This document shows positions 7,865 through 15,307 of a stretch of DNA of 33,197 nt, piece by piece. How positions within the stretch are numbered: the first letter of the stretch is position 1; the number at the start of each line of letters is the position of its first letter. The notes beneath the pieces are model-generated. The model saw only the letters and a list, made by a program, of their open reading frames with translations. It made no database searches and was not told the DNA's origin. The translations under genes and the position numbers were made by a program. Source of the stretch: Acidobacteriota bacterium (GTDB taxonomy: Bacteria > Acidobacteriota > Aminicenantia > UBA2199); contig JALOLC010000024.1 of the NCBI GenBank assembly GCA_025456175.1, positions 1 to 33,197 on the forward strand. The letters are read 5' to 3'.

Positions 7865-9199
7865 CTATCCTTCTTTAGCTGCTAATGATGACCTGGCGGT
7901 CAGGCCGGGGAAGAGGGAGACCGCGTAGAGGGGATAGTTGCAGAAATCGCCGTCACGCTTGAAATTCCTGGCCCCGGCCCGCGACAATGCCGCCGGCTTG
8001 AACTTCTCGCCGTAAACGCGCAGGCTCCTTTTCTCGCGGCTGGCGCCCGCCTTGACTTCCAGGGGCAGGATGGATTCTCCGCTGGCGATGACGAAGTCCA
8101 CTTCGGCGCGGCCCGGGCTGGTCCAGAAGTGCAGCTCCCCGTTCCCGGCCGCGAGCAATTCCTGCGCCGCATAGTTCTCCACGAAGGCGCCATTGTATTC
8201 CTGGAACAGGCGGTTGCCTTCGATGACGGTTTTTTCGCTCAAACCCAGGCGCGCCCCCAGCAAGCCCACGTCCAGCATATACAGCTTGAAGGAGCTCTCT
8301 TCGCGGTATCCGGCCAGCGGGAGTTTGGGCGTCTTCAGGCTGTGGCATTTGTGCGCCAGGCCGGCATTGACCAGCCATTGCACCGAGTCCATGTAATCCC
8401 GCGCCCGGGCATGGTCGGCAACGGCGGCGAAGCGGAATTTCTTGTTTTCCCTTCCCAATTGTGCCGGCAGCGCGCTCCAGACACGGCTGTTCTTCATTGC
8501 CTCGGCCTTGGTGGTGTGCTTGGCCAGGTCGCGGTCATAGGCGCCGAGAATCTCGGTCTGGACCAGGCGCGCCTTTCCCAGATCCCCGGTTTCGGAGTAG
8601 CGGACGACCGCTTCCGGCATGCCGCCCACAAAGTAGTAGGTCTTGAGCAGGCCGAGCAGGTCTTCATGAAAGCCGGCTTCCAGGGGGGTGAAGTCTTGCT
8701 TCTGTTCCAGCAGGCCGCGCAGGCTTGCCCGGCCTATGCCTTCCAGGAATTCGCCGAACGACATGGGCAAAAGAGCAAGAAAACTCACCTTGCCCACCGG
8801 GAAATGGGTCGCTTTCCCCAGCATGGTGCCAAGCAACGAGCCGGCAGCAACGACATGGTATTCCGGCGTCAACTCCTGGAAATATTTCAGGCTGTTCAAG
8901 GCTTCCGGGCATTCCTGGATTTCATCGAAGATGATCAGGCTGTCTTCCGCGCCAATGCGGCTTTCGGTATAAATGGAGAGTTTATCAATGATCTGTCGGG
9001 GGTCAAGGCGGCCCTGGAAAAAATCACGCAGGCGCGGGTCCATTTCGAAGTTGAGATAGACCGAATGGCGATACTCGCCGGCAGCGAACTCCTTGAGAAC
9101 ATAGGTTTTGCCTACCTGGCGCGCTCCGCTGACGATCAATGGCTTGCGGTAAGGCGATTTTTTCCATTCCAACAGCGATACATAAATATTTCGTTTCAC
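7865..9199 (-). CDS. AAA+ ATPase with C-terminal DUF4143 (PD-(D/E)XK-like) domain
   Basis: A 444-residue member of the AAA_14/DUF4143 family, whose cellular role is unknown. Walker A is GARQVGKT (about residues 25-32) and Walker B is LIIFDEIQ (about 88-95). A sensor-type AAGS follows near 117. The DUF4143 part contains EVDFVI followed by LEVKAG near residues 370-385, the layout of a restriction-nuclease-like fold. GTG at 9199 is the only start that fits, because an in-frame TAA lies just upstream. The predicted transcription start coincides with this GTG. This family is often patchily distributed and spread by transfer, and the AT-rich upstream region contrasts with the neighbours. Confidence 0.9.
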   Translation of the reverse strand: MKRNIYVSLLEWKKSPYRKPLIVSGARQVGKTYVLKEFAAGEYRHSVYLNFEMDPRLRDFFQGRLDPRQIIDKLSIYTESRIGAEDSLIIFDEIQECPEALNSLKYFQELTPEYHVVAAGSLLGTMLGKATHFPVGKVSFLALLPMSFGEFLEGIGRASLRGLLEQKQDFTPLEAGFHEDLLGLLKTYYFVGGMPEAVVRYSETGDLGKARLVQTEILGAYDRDLAKHTTKAEAMKNSRVWSALPAQLGRENKKFRFAAVADHARARDYMDSVQWLVNAGLAHKCHSLKTPKLPLAGYREESSFKLYMLDVGLLGARLGLSEKTVIEGNRLFQEYNGAFVENYAAQELLAAGNGELHFWTSPGRAEVDFVIASGESILPLEVKAGASREKRSLRVYGEKFKPAALSRAGARNFKRDGDFCNYPLYAVSLFPGLTARSSLAAKEG

Positions 9200-9205
9200 A
9201 TAGCC

Positions 9206-9234
9206 TTAATATCAATAAACGTGAAAAATGTCAA
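9206..9234 (-). promoter_or_regulatory. Predicted promoter of the AAA/DUF4143 gene with operator-like repeat in the spacer
   Basis: On the minus strand, TTGACA (9229-9234) and TATTAA (9206-9211) are separated by 17 bp. The first copy of the 12-bp repeat TCAATAAACGTG (plus-strand reading, 9212-9223) fills most of the spacer, a classic site for a repressor. The predicted start falls at about 9199, on the GTG itself. Confidence 0.6.
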
Positions 9235-9291
9235 TTATTAACTTCATTTTTCGTGCAATCATTGATTCATTATGTTCAATAAACGTGTAAA
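9212..9291. repeat. Pair of direct repeats TCAATAAACGTG upstream of the AAA/DUF4143 gene
   Basis: TCAATAAACGTG occurs exactly at 9212-9223 and 9276-9287. Both copies continue with a W then AAA, giving 15 of 16 matching bases. The 64-bp spacing is close to six helical turns, which would put both copies on one DNA face. Between them an inverted pair, GAAAAATG (9223-9230) and CATTTTTC (9245-9252), could form a hairpin. Together they look like a regulatory or recognition region. Confidence 0.55.
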
Positions 9292-9390
9292 TACAAAGAA
9301 ACACTGGCAAAAATTCGGTGAAAATATTGGTTATTGTGATCGAGCAAGAATGGGGTCGTCGCTTTACTTTAAAAGTATTCGCCACGTTTC

Positions 9391-9418
9391 CGCGTTACGC
9401 GTCACGCGTCACGCGTCA
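9391..9418. repeat. Heptamer tandem repeat (CGCGTCA type), four copies
   Basis: Four back-to-back 7-bp units: CGCGTTA once, then CGCGTCA three times, ending at 9418. Each junction creates the palindrome ACGCGT. The array lies just after the 3' end of the DUF523-DUF1722 gene, in a 231-bp gap that otherwise holds the AT-rich control region of the AAA gene. Confidence 0.7.
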
Positions 9419-9430
9419 CGATAGCGTCTT

Positions 9431-10381
9431 TTAAGCATGATTTCTGAGCTTGAGCTCCAGCGGGTGCGGGTCGAGATAATACTGGTCTTTCAGATACGGC
9501 TCCCGGAACTTGTCGATATAATGTTTTAGCAGGGTCAGCGGCACGATCAGCGGCACCAGGCTCTGGCGGTATTCCTCGATGACCCGCAGCAATTCCCTCT
9601 TTTCGAAGTCATCGAGCTGCTTCTTGAAATAGCCGAGCATGTGCTGCAGCACGTTGACGTTCTTGCGCACCGTGGCTTTCTGCTTCAGGGCGGTCAGAAA
9701 AAGCTTTTCATATTCGGGCACGATCTCCGTCAGCGGGCGGGTGCCGGCGCCGGCCACCAGTTTGCCGAGCTGGCGGGCCATCTCCGGGCTGTGAGCCATC
9801 AGCAGCAGCTTGTGCCGGCGCTGGAATTCGACCAGCCGCCCGGCCGCGGCGCCACTGGAGAGCATTTCCCGCCAGCGGCGGTAGACGAAGATGCGCACGA
9901 TGAAGTTCTCGCGCAGGTCAATGTCCTGCAGGCGGCCTTCCTCCTCCACCGGCAGCAGCGGCAGCCGCGCCATGAGCGCCCGGGCAAAGACGCCCACCCC
10001 CTTCTTCTCGGCCATGCCCTTGTCGTTGTAGACCTTGACCCGCTCCATGCCGCTCGACGGCGACTGGCTCTTGAAGATGAAGCCGCACATCTCCTCCTTC
10101 TCCAGCTGCGGCAGCTTCTTCTCGATCCAGCGCTCCATCTGCGGCGTGGCGTCGACCCCGGTCTGGCGGGTGACCAGCCTGGGCCGCTCCGGGTCGCCGA
10201 CCAGGCGGAAGGCCTCGCGCGGCACCGGAAATCCCGACTCCACCTCGGGGCACACCGGGACGTATTCCACGAACTGGCCCAAGGTGTTCACCAGGAATGG
10301 ATCGAACTTGTGGCCGCCGTCGTAACGCACCTTGTTGCCCAGCAGGCAGGAGCTGATGCCCAGCCTGATCTTCTTCTCCAT
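9431..10381 (-). CDS. DUF523-DUF1722 (YbgA-like) two-domain protein
   Basis: A 316-residue protein. Residues about 1-150 are DUF523, recognised from GISSCLLGNKVRYDGGHK, the CPEVESG stretch and the FKSQSPSSG motif with conserved Cys and Ser. Residues about 180-300 are DUF1722/YbgA, with RRHKLLLMAHSP and YKKQL-like helical segments. The combined architecture is widespread and its biochemical role is not settled. The ATG at 10381 has GGAGGAG seven bases before it; in-frame upstream codons have no ribosome site. It follows the FakA-FakB fusion by 17 bases and is probably the last gene of the polA transcript. Confidence 0.9.
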   Translation of the reverse strand: MEKKIRLGISSCLLGNKVRYDGGHKFDPFLVNTLGQFVEYVPVCPEVESGFPVPREAFRLVGDPERPRLVTRQTGVDATPQMERWIEKKLPQLEKEEMCGFIFKSQSPSSGMERVKVYNDKGMAEKKGVGVFARALMARLPLLPVEEEGRLQDIDLRENFIVRIFVYRRWREMLSSGAAAGRLVEFQRRHKLLLMAHSPEMARQLGKLVAGAGTRPLTEIVPEYEKLFLTALKQKATVRKNVNVLQHMLGYFKKQLDDFEKRELLRVIEEYRQSLVPLIVPLTLLKHYIDKFREPYLKDQYYLDPHPLELKLRNHA

Positions 10382-10398
10382 GACTCCTCCTTGCGGAA

Positions 10399-12174
10399 TC
10401 ACTCCCCTGCCTCCGCGTCGGGCAAGGCGAACAGGCAGAAGGTTCCCGGTCCGGCGTGGGCGCCGAGCACGGCCGCGCCGACGGTTTGGTAGAGGGACGA
10501 TACCTTCAGCGGCGACTTGGCCAGCTCGTCCGCGAGCCGCAGGGCCGCCTGCGGGTTATCGGTATAGACGACGGCCACGGAATGGGAGCGGCGCAAATCC
10601 AGCCGCTTCAGAAAGCGGCGTACCACCTTTTTCTCCTTGTGGCGCGAGCTGAGCAGGGCCCCTTTCCTGACCAACCTGCCATCGACGAAGGCGACCAGGG
10701 GCCGAATGCCGAGAAGGCGGGTGACGGCGCCGGCCAGCGGCGGCAGGCGGCCGCCGCGCACCGCGTATTCCAGCGATTCGACATAGCCCAGAGATACCAC
10801 GTGGGCGCGGCGGCGTTCGATCGCACCCGCGGCCTGCTCCGGGTCCAGCCCCTGCTGCAGCAGCTGCAGGGCGCCGCAGAAGAGCAGGCCGCTGCCGGCC
10901 GAGACGTTGAGCGTATCGATGATGCGGATGCGGGCCTGGTCCGCGGCGCTCAGGAGGCGCAGCGCAGCCAGCGCGCCCTGGAACGAACCGCTCAGGCGCG
11001 ACGACAGGCTGAAAAAAAGCACCTGCCGCTTGCGCGCCAGGGCCGCCTCGAAGGCGGTCTTGAAATCACGCGGCGCCGGTTGCGAGGTCTTGACCACCAG
11101 GTCCTTTTCGGCCCGCATGCGGCGGTACAGCTCCTCCTTGGCGATCTCGATCCGGTCGCGGGCATAGCGGTCGTTCAAGAGGATCTGCAGGGGCACGATC
11201 CCGACGTCCGACGACCTCTCCGTCGCTTCCGGGATGTCGACGGCGGAGTCGATGAGCAGGGCGACGTCGAGCGGCGAAGCCGATCCCGGCGCCGGGCGCA
11301 GCGAGTCGACCTTGCGCGACTGGATCTCGCCGTGGCGGGCGATCTCCGCCTCGGCGCCGTCCGGGTCGTCGGTGTGCAGGTGCAGGTGAAACAGGCCGGC
11401 ATCGCCGGCGATGAGCAGCGAGTCGCCCCGTCCCTTGAGCAGGTCCTTGAAGAATTCGCGGTCGCGGCGGGGGCGCACCACCCACTCGGCGCAGTAGGTC
11501 AGCGACGACGGCTCGACAACCTGGGGTGCCTGGTCGAAAGCGGCGCTGCCGGCGTCGCCGCCGCGGCCGTTGACCGCGGCGGCCATGCCCTTGAAGAAGA
11601 GGAAGAATCCCAGCCCGCCGGCGTCGACCACCCGCGCCTTCTTCATCTGCGGCAGCATGTCGCGGGTCTTCTCCAGGATCTCCTTGGCCTTGATGATCGC
11701 CTTTTCGAAGATGACCTGGTAGCGTTCCCCGCTCAGGGCCAGGCGCTTGAACTCATCGGCGGTGTGGCGCAGCACGGTCAGGATCGTCCCCTCGCGGGGG
11801 TCGGCGACCGCGGCGTAGGTCTCGCGCACGGCCTTCTCCATGGCCAGGCTGAAGTCGGCCGGCCCGATCGTCGCCCGGCCCTGCAGCGCCTGGGCGAAGG
11901 CGAAAAAGAACTGCGAGAAAATGACGCCGGAATTGCCCTTGGCCGAGAGCAGCATGGTCTGGGCCAGGCGGGCCGCCAGGTCGTCCAGGCGCGTCTCGCC
12001 ATGGGCGTCGATGCCGTCGTAGACCGGCTTCAGGGTATGGACCAGGTTGTCGCCGGTATCCCCGTCGGCGACCGGGAAGACATTGATGCGGTTCAGGAGC
12101 TCCCGGTCCTGGAACAGGTGCTCCATGCCCCGCTTGACAATCTCCCTGAACTTGGCGGCGTCGATCTCCTTCAC
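10399..12174 (-). CDS. Fused fatty acid kinase: DhaL (FakA-type) plus DegV (FakB-type) domains
   Basis: A 591-residue fusion. The DhaL/DAK2 kinase domain covers about residues 1-200, with NVFPVADGDTGDN (31-43) for Mg-ATP and AKGNSGVIFSQ. A FakA middle domain (about 228-285) contains HLHLHTDDP. The DegV domain (about 302-588) has the fatty-acid-binding marks KTSQPAP, SSRLSGSFQGA, VRGGRL and GAHAGPGTF. In Firmicutes, separate FakA and FakB phosphorylate exogenous fatty acids to acyl-phosphate. Here the binding protein appears joined in cis, replacing the usual C-terminal FakA domain. It starts at GTG 12174 behind GGAGGAG, ten bases after polA. The assignment of activity is family inference. Confidence 0.88.
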   Translation of the reverse strand: MKEIDAAKFREIVKRGMEHLFQDRELLNRINVFPVADGDTGDNLVHTLKPVYDGIDAHGETRLDDLAARLAQTMLLSAKGNSGVIFSQFFFAFAQALQGRATIGPADFSLAMEKAVRETYAAVADPREGTILTVLRHTADEFKRLALSGERYQVIFEKAIIKAKEILEKTRDMLPQMKKARVVDAGGLGFFLFFKGMAAAVNGRGGDAGSAAFDQAPQVVEPSSLTYCAEWVVRPRRDREFFKDLLKGRGDSLLIAGDAGLFHLHLHTDDPDGAEAEIARHGEIQSRKVDSLRPAPGSASPLDVALLIDSAVDIPEATERSSDVGIVPLQILLNDRYARDRIEIAKEELYRRMRAEKDLVVKTSQPAPRDFKTAFEAALARKRQVLFFSLSSRLSGSFQGALAALRLLSAADQARIRIIDTLNVSAGSGLLFCGALQLLQQGLDPEQAAGAIERRRAHVVSLGYVESLEYAVRGGRLPPLAGAVTRLLGIRPLVAFVDGRLVRKGALLSSRHKEKKVVRRFLKRLDLRRSHSVAVVYTDNPQAALRLADELAKSPLKVSSLYQTVGAAVLGAHAGPGTFCLFALPDAEAGE

Positions 12175-12183
12175 GGCTCCTCC

Positions 12184-14865
12184 TTACCCAGCGGCCATGT
12201 CGGCCCAGTTCTTCCCCTTTTTGAGGCTCACCCGCAGGGGCACCCGCAGCGCGACGGCGTTCTCCATGCCGTCGCGCACCAGGGCGGCCAGGCGCGGCTC
12301 CTCGGCGGGGGGGTATTCGAAGACCAGTTCGTCATGCACCTGCAGCAGGAGGCGGCTCTCCATGGCGCGCAGCCCCTCGTGGATGCGGATCATGGCGATC
12401 TTGATGATGTCGGCGGCGCTGCCCTGGATGATGGTGTTGATGGCCATGCGCTTGCCGTTTTCCTTGACGGTGCGGTTCGAGCTCTGCATCTCGGGGATGG
12501 GGCGGACGCGGCCGGCCAGCGTGCGCACTTCGGGCTCGCTTTCGGCCGCGGCGGCGACCCGGTCCATGAACGCCCTCACGCCGCGGTAGGTCTCGAAATA
12601 GCGGTCGATGAAGTCCTTGGCCGCGGCGAAGCTCACGCCGAGCTCCTTGGCCAGGGAATAGGCGCCGCTGCCGTAGATGATGGAGAAGTTGATGATCTTG
12701 GCCCGCCGCCGCAGCTCGGGCGCTGCGGCGAAGAGGTCGGCGCCAAAGACCAGTTCGGCGGTGCGCTGGTGGATGTCGGCGCCGGAAGCGAAGGCCTGGA
12801 GAAGGTTCTGGTCCTCGGAGAAATGGGCCAGGACCCGCAGCTCGATCTGCGAGTAGTCGGCCGACAGCAGTCGGCGGCCCGGGGCGGCGGCGAAGGCCCG
12901 GCGCAGGTGGATCCCCGCCACCTCGTTCACCGGGATGTTCTGCAAATTGGGGTTGGACGAGGAGAGGCGGCCGGTGGCGGTGACCGTCTGGTTGAACTGG
13001 GTGTGGACGCGGCCGCCGGCATCGAGGTTGTCCAGCAGCGCCAGGACATAGGTGGAGTGGAGCTTCTTGTAGGTGCGGTAGGCGATGATCTTCTCCACCA
13101 GCGGATGGCCCTTCAGCTCGTTCAGCACCTCAATGTCGGTCGACTGCGCCCTGGTCTTGCGCGTCTTCTTGCTCAGGGGCAGGTTCATCTTGTCGAAGAG
13201 CAGCTCGGCCAGCTGCTGGGACGAGTTCAGGTTGAAGTCGTAGCCGGCCAGTTCGCGCACCTCCTTCTCGCTGGCCGCGATGCTCGCGCGCAGCCGGTCG
13301 TCGGCCGTGCGCAGGAAGGCGCGGTCGACGCCGATGCCCTGCCATTCCATGTCCATCAGCACCCGCAGCAGGGGGATCTCGATGCCGCGGTACAGGTCCA
13401 GGAGCTTCTTCTCCTCAAGCTGCGGCAGCAGCTTCGCCACCAGCTGCCCGGAGCAGGAGGCGTCGGCGGCGCAGTAGGCGCCGACCTTCTCGGCCGCGAT
13501 GGCCGCCAGCGACACCTGGCTCTTGCCCGTGCCGACCAGCTCCGCGAACGCGATCTGGCGCACGCCGAGGAACTCGGCGCTCAGCTCCTTCAGCTGGTGG
13601 GAACGGCGGTTGGGGAACAGGAGGTAGGACATGATCATGGTGTCGTGCTCGACACCGTCGACCGCCATGCCCCGCTGCCAGAGATGCAGCATGTCGAACT
13701 TGAGGTTGTGCCCGGTCTTGCGGATGGCCGGATCGGAAAAGAGCCCGGCCATTTCCTTCTTGAAGTCGGCGAAGGTCAGCGTGAAACGCCCCGCCTGCTC
13801 CGCGGGGACGAGAAAGGGGATGTAATAGGAAACAGCGGGCAGGGAAACGGCCACGCCGACGATCTCCGCCGCGCTGAAGTCGAGGGCGGTGGTCTCGATG
13901 TCCCAGGCGAAGCTCCCGGCGGCGCGAATCGCTGCGGCGACCTCCTGCAATTGGGCGCGATTCTCCACCAGGCGCACCGGCAGCGCCGATTCTTCGGCGT
14001 TCGCTGCCGGGGCCGCCCCCAGTTTCTTCAGCAGGCTGCCAAACTGCAGGCGGCGATAGAGCCCCAGCAGCTGCTCGCCGCAGCGCGTCTGCAAGGGGGG
14101 CACCTCCAGGTCGAGGTTGGTCTGCGGAATGCGGGCGAAATCGAGGAGCATCCGCCACTTCTCGAGGAGATGGGCGTGCGTCGCGATCCTTTCGCGGAGC
14201 TTGCCCTCGACCTGGTCCAGCCCCTGACGCATGGCGTCCAGGCTGCCGAACTTTTCGATCAGCTTGGTCGCCGTCTTTTCGCCGATGCCCGGGATGCCGG
14301 GGATGTTGTCCGAGGCATCGCCGGCCAGGGAAAGGAAGTCGACGATCTGCTCGGGATAGACGCCAAAGAGTTCCTTCACCTCCTCGCGGCCCAGCTTCTT
14401 TTTCAGCTTGGGATGGTAGATGAAGATCCGCCCGCCCACCAGCTGGAAGAGGTCCTTGTCGGCCGAGAAGATCAGCACCTCGCTGCCGGCGGCGGCGTAG
14501 CGCCGGGCCAGCAGGGCGATGATGTCGTCGCCCTCGAGCCCCGGCTTCTCCAGCGCGTGGATGCCGCGCCCCTCCAGGTATTCGTGCACGGCAGGCAGCT
14601 GCTGCAGCAGCTCCTCCGGCGGCAGCTGGCGCTGGGCCTTGTACTCGGGGTACAGCTCGCGGCGGAAGTTCTTCTCCTTGGAGTCGAAGGCCACGGCCAG
14701 GCGGTCGGGGCGCAGCTCCTGCACCAGGCTCTCCACCCGGCTGGCGAAGCCGAACACGGCGCCGGTGGGCTCGTTCTGCAGGGTGCGCATGGAATGATAG
14801 GCATAGAAGGAGCTGAAAACGAGGTACATGCCGTCGATGAGCAGGACGCGGTCGGGCACGCTCAA
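12184..14865 (-). CDS. polA: DNA polymerase I with 5'-3' and 3'-5' exonuclease domains
   Basis: An 893-residue polymerase for Okazaki-fragment processing and repair synthesis. The 5' nuclease domain (about 1-290) contains EGDDIIALLA and DASDNIPGIPGIGEKTA. The proofreading domain looks active: DIETTALDF, NLKFD and YCAAD supply the DxE, second and third acidic motifs. The polymerase has motif A DYSQIELR (Asp670), motif B RRRAKIINFSIIYG (Lys, Phe and Tyr of the O-helix kept) and motif C QVHDELVFE (Asp845). The best start is TTG at 14865, which overlaps the TGA of the small upstream gene in a TTGA arrangement. GTG at 14859 is an alternative, and neither has a ribosome site, so coupling is likely. 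Confidence 0.96.
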   Translation of the reverse strand: MSVPDRVLLIDGMYLVFSSFYAYHSMRTLQNEPTGAVFGFASRVESLVQELRPDRLAVAFDSKEKNFRRELYPEYKAQRQLPPEELLQQLPAVHEYLEGRGIHALEKPGLEGDDIIALLARRYAAAGSEVLIFSADKDLFQLVGGRIFIYHPKLKKKLGREEVKELFGVYPEQIVDFLSLAGDASDNIPGIPGIGEKTATKLIEKFGSLDAMRQGLDQVEGKLRERIATHAHLLEKWRMLLDFARIPQTNLDLEVPPLQTRCGEQLLGLYRRLQFGSLLKKLGAAPAANAEESALPVRLVENRAQLQEVAAAIRAAGSFAWDIETTALDFSAAEIVGVAVSLPAVSYYIPFLVPAEQAGRFTLTFADFKKEMAGLFSDPAIRKTGHNLKFDMLHLWQRGMAVDGVEHDTMIMSYLLFPNRRSHQLKELSAEFLGVRQIAFAELVGTGKSQVSLAAIAAEKVGAYCAADASCSGQLVAKLLPQLEEKKLLDLYRGIEIPLLRVLMDMEWQGIGVDRAFLRTADDRLRASIAASEKEVRELAGYDFNLNSSQQLAELLFDKMNLPLSKKTRKTRAQSTDIEVLNELKGHPLVEKIIAYRTYKKLHSTYVLALLDNLDAGGRVHTQFNQTVTATGRLSSSNPNLQNIPVNEVAGIHLRRAFAAAPGRRLLSADYSQIELRVLAHFSEDQNLLQAFASGADIHQRTAELVFGADLFAAAPELRRRAKIINFSIIYGSGAYSLAKELGVSFAAAKDFIDRYFETYRGVRAFMDRVAAAAESEPEVRTLAGRVRPIPEMQSSNRTVKENGKRMAINTIIQGSAADIIKIAMIRIHEGLRAMESRLLLQVHDELVFEYPPAEEPRLAALVRDGMENAVALRVPLRVSLKKGKNWADMAAG

Positions 14866-15194
14866 GGGTTTTCGTTCTGCATGTATTCCAGAACCATTTC
14901 ATCGAGGGTCTTGTCCTCGATATCCTGGGTCTCCAGCGACATCAGATGCGAGAACTTCCCCTCCTTCAGTTCGCCGATGACCTGATCGTGCTGGACCTTC
15001 ATCAGGTTCTTGACCTTCTTGATCTTGTCGGTCGACTGCAGCAGGTGGGCGTAGGATATGCGCCGCGAAAGCAGGATCTCGCCGTGCAGGTAGACCAGCG
15101 TCTCGATCAGGGGGTTGCCATGCCCCTTGTCCTCGGTCTGGATGTGGAACACTTCCTGCCGGTACTTGATATCGGTGTTGTAGCCAACGATCAT
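14862..15194 (-). CDS. Small conserved hypothetical protein coupled to polA
   Basis: A 110-residue soluble protein starting MIVGYNTDIKYRQEVFHIQ. The first half looks beta-rich, with HIQTEDKGHGNP and LIETLVYLHGEIL. The second half is a Lys- and Glu-rich helix (VKNLMKVQHDQVIGELKEG). I recall similar small proteins in Acidobacteriota and deltaproteobacterial genomes, but no function. Its TGA overlaps the TTG start of polA, so polA translation probably depends on ribosomes finishing this gene. It starts at ATG 15194 with no clear ribosome site, just after the heptamer-repeat block. Confidence 0.75.
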   Translation of the reverse strand: MIVGYNTDIKYRQEVFHIQTEDKGHGNPLIETLVYLHGEILLSRRISYAHLLQSTDKIKKVKNLMKVQHDQVIGELKEGKFSHLMSLETQDIEDKTLDEMVLEYMQNENP

Positions 15195-15204
15195 GCGAGC
15201 TTGA

Positions 15205-15307
15205 GTGAAATGTGAAAAGTGAAAAGTGAATTGAGAATTTAATAGGACTCTTGTCCGATTCGTTACGGTTCCTTTTCACATTTTACTTTTTACTTTTCAC
15301 TTTTCAC
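15205..15307. repeat. Heptamer repeats (GTGAAAA type) forming a large inverted repeat
   Basis: Four 7-bp units read GTGAAAT, GTGAAAA, GTGAAAA, GTGAATT at 15205-15232. Five units in the opposite sense read TTTTCAC, ATTTTAC, TTTTTAC, TTTTCAC, TTTTCAC at 15273-15307. About 40 bases lie between the arms, including GGACTCTTGTCC, a small hairpin. The block is far more AT-rich than its surroundings. It fills the gap between dxs and the polA group, overlaps the last dxs codons, and could form a long imperfect stem in RNA that ends or processes transcription. Confidence 0.75.

Noticed and set aside
7865-9430. A toxin-antitoxin or restriction system around the AAA/DUF4143 gene.
   Set aside because: No second gene, methylase or small antitoxin frame can be supported in 9200-9430 or 7709-7864.
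10456-14985. A very long rightward open frame (about 1500 codons) antisense to polA and the FakA-FakB fusion.
   Set aside because: It is a shadow of two confidently identified leftward genes in GC-rich DNA; its translation is dominated by Gln, Gly, Ala, Val and Asp with no domain signature, and it crosses the gene boundaries.
15205-15307. The heptamer arrays as a CRISPR.
   Set aside because: The units are 7 bp with no spacers, arranged in opposite directions, and no cas genes are nearby.
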